DNA of 64,000 nt from Olleya sp. Bg11-27 (lineage in GTDB: Bacteria; Bacteroidota; Bacteroidia; Flavobacteriales; Flavobacteriaceae), in contig NZ_CP025117.1 in the NCBI RefSeq assembly GCF_002831645.1, forward strand, positions 3,115,001 through 3,179,000. Direction: 5' to 3'. The translations under genes and the position numbers were made by a program. The notes beneath the pieces were generated by a model, which had not been told where the DNA came from, ran no database searches, and saw only the letters and a list, made by a program, of their open reading frames with translations. The stretch's first letter is position 1. The number at the start of each line of letters is the position of its first letter. Below, piece by piece: positions 62,640-64,000 of the stretch.

Positions 62640-64000
62640 CTATCGCACATATTTAAAGTAATCTAATAAAATAGCATCATTATCCCTTGCCGGAGTAAAC
62701 ACTTCTATAAGCTTTGGCGATTCTGAAACGTCATAAAAATCACTTAAAGCAACCACTAACTCGTCTTCACAAGACACATGACTATAATTAAACCCATACA
62801 TATCACAAAGCTGTTTTGCTGACAGGTGATGTTTAGTTTCAAAAAAGTAATCAAAATTATCAGTATTCTTATGTCCAGGTAAAATTCTAAAAATCCCTCC
62901 ACCTTCATTATTAACAACTATAATTCTAAAGTTTTTAGGGATATAATTATTCCATAACGCATTACTGTCATAGAAAAAACTTAAATCTCCTGTTATAAGC
63001 ACTGTTGGTTTTGCATTTACTATTGCTGCACCTATTGCTGTGCTTGTACTCCCATCAATACCACTAGTTCCTCTATTACAAAACACTTCTAAGGTCGGAT
63101 TAATATCAAACAATTGCGTGTAACGTATTGCAGAGCTATTACCTACTTGTAATTGCGACTGATTTGGAATACTATTTAAAAAGATATCAAATGCTTTAAA
63201 ATCCGAAAACGGAATTATAGACATATACGTCGCGTGCTTATCTCTTCTAATATTCATTTGTGCGTTCCAAAAAGGATTATACGCACTTTTAATAGCTTTT
63301 GTTAAGGGCAAAAATGAAGTGAAAAAGGAATTTATAGATTGTTTAAACACTTTATTTAACACAAAAAAAGTATCATTTGCTCCTTGTTCAGCAACATGCC
63401 AATGTTGCTTTGGTTTATGTGTTCTTAAAAATTTCTTTATTTTTTTAGACACGATTAGCCCCCCAAATGTTAATAATATGTCTGGTTGTAATGCTTCTAA
63501 TTCTGTCTCAGATAATGCCCCTATCAATTTATCTATACTTGGACAAAATTTGTCATGATATAAATTTGATGTGCTTTCAGTCAATACCAAAACACTTTCA
63601 TCTTCTGCTAAAACATCCAAATACTGCTGTTCTATACTATTAGGAGCCAATACACCTACCAGTATCAACTTGCGTTTTGAGTTATTCCAAATTTCAGCGA
63701 AAGCGTTAAAATCGTCCTCAATACCATTAGTATTCGTCATTGGAATGACTTCAGGGTCTACCGTAAGTTTGTCTACCGTTTGATATAAGGGTTCGTCAAA
63801 AGGGATATTGACATGAACCGGTCCTTGTGTAGCAATAGCAATATTAAAAGCCTTATTAATTTCGGTTTCATTGTGTTGCTGTATACCTTGTTGTAATCCT
63901 AAATAGTGTTCAATTTTATTTTCAATACTTTTCATGATCGGCAAGTCTTCAGCAAAAGCGTTTTCCGTTTCAAGATTTAAGTCTTGCTTTAAATTAGCCG
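62640..64000 (-). CDS. menD: SEPHCHC synthase, C-terminal part (gene continues beyond window)
   Basis: The frame is open from the window edge (last full codon at 63996-63998) to the stop at 62640, so at least 453 residues are visible and the N-terminal part is missing. ThDP-binding region: LITGDLSFFYDSNALWNNY with the G-D-x...N motif, and IVVNNEGGGIFRILPGH. The middle domain has GPVHVNIPFDEPLY and GTSGIDGSTSTAIGAAI. MenD adds the succinyl semialdehyde unit to isochorismate, the first committed step of menaquinone synthesis. Two motif copies lie in this gene. Confidence 0.93.
   Translation of the reverse strand, partial: ANLKQDLNLETENAFAEDLPIMKSIENKIEHYLGLQQGIQQHNETEINKAFNIAIATQGPVHVNIPFDEPLYQTVDKLTVDPEVIPMTNTNGIEDDFNAFAEIWNNSKRKLILVGVLAPNSIEQQYLDVLAEDESVLVLTESTSNLYHDKFCPSIDKLIGALSETELEALQPDILLTFGGLIVSKKIKKFLRTHKPKQHWHVAEQGANDTFFVLNKVFKQSINSFFTSFLPLTKAIKSAYNPFWNAQMNIRRDKHATYMSIIPFSDFKAFDIFLNSIPNQSQLQVGNSSAIRYTQLFDINPTLEVFCNRGTSGIDGSTSTAIGAAIVNAKPTVLITGDLSFFYDSNALWNNYIPKNFRIIVVNNEGGGIFRILPGHKNTDNFDYFFETKHHLSAKQLCDMYGFNYSHVSCEDELVVALSDFYDVSESPKLIEVFTPARDNDAILLDYFKYVR
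63691..63705 (+). repeat. Dispersed motif copy 4 (ATTTCAGCGAAAGCG)
   Basis: Within menD, antisense to it. Confidence 0.6.
63948..63960 (+). repeat. Dispersed motif copy 5, variant (TTCAGCAAAAGCG)
   Basis: One base differs from the core GCGAAAGCG. It lies within menD, 250 bp from copy 4. Confidence 0.45.

Overview
The window is AT-rich bacterial chromosome from a member of the Flavobacteriaceae (Bacteroidota). Evidence: several start regions carry the Bacteroidota -7 promoter element TAnnTTTG and no clear Shine-Dalgarno sequence; the gene content is flavobacterial (a CAL67264-type small membrane protein, DUF4834, DUF2853, YfhO, a PF14905-type outer-membrane beta-barrel, a menaquinone pathway, and a cysteine-synthase-like/AOS-like gene pair that suggests sulfonolipid synthesis). 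No tRNA, rRNA, CRISPR array, transposase, integrase or prophage gene was seen.

Layout. 1-342: 3' end of a Ser/Thr/Arg-rich repeat protein. 417-5923 (minus): likely operon DUF4834 - YfhO - GT4 glycosyltransferase - flippase, for surface glycan or glycolipid. 6042-8239 (plus): outer-membrane transporter-like protein and a GNAT-fold protein. 8370-10854 (minus): AOS-family acyltransferase and cysteine-synthase homologue. 10928-21800: S9 peptidase, EbfC, a repeat-rich OmpA-family protein, threonine aldolase, prfB with a programmed +1 frameshift, two ArsC-like proteins (one without the catalytic Cys), an outer-membrane beta-barrel receptor and a 57-aa membrane protein. 21909-30459: HisKA_2 histidine kinase, fumC, a Crp-like regulator, hutI, a coiled-coil membrane-anchored protein, and hutG with two small genes.

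30556-40494 (minus) is the most unusual part. Eight same-strand genes encode, in transcription order, a coiled-coil protein, a protein of unknown function, an AAA+ ATPase, a NudK-like Nudix hydrolase, a three-TM protein, a protein of unknown function (possibly DUF6638), and two more membrane proteins. I cannot assign this to a named system. Its upstream part holds a structured RNA candidate (about 38973-39095) resembling the flavobacterial Flavo-1 class, and a separate long hairpin.

40664-53148: metallo-hydrolase lipoprotein, two tiny membrane proteins, EttA, a CAL67264-like protein, an NAD(P)H reductase-MarR-pirin operon preceded by a perfect 8-bp inverted repeat (candidate MarR operator), an acyl-CoA carboxylase subunit, a MORN-tailed membrane-anchored protein, and a 1156-aa protein joining VIT, vWA, CarboxypepD_reg, TonB-plug, helical-repeat and DUF2135-like modules. 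53240-64000: menaquinone genes menE, menC, menA, menB and menD (cut by the window end), interleaved with a CPBP protease, an SDR, an MBL-fold hydrolase, two paralogous small proteins, a CvfB-like RNA-binding protein and a DUF2853 protein.

A short word, TTTCMGCGAAAGCG, recurs at five places, in intergenic and coding DNA and on both strands, and looks like a dispersed genomic motif. All functional calls rest on reading the sequence and on memory of families; no database search was run.
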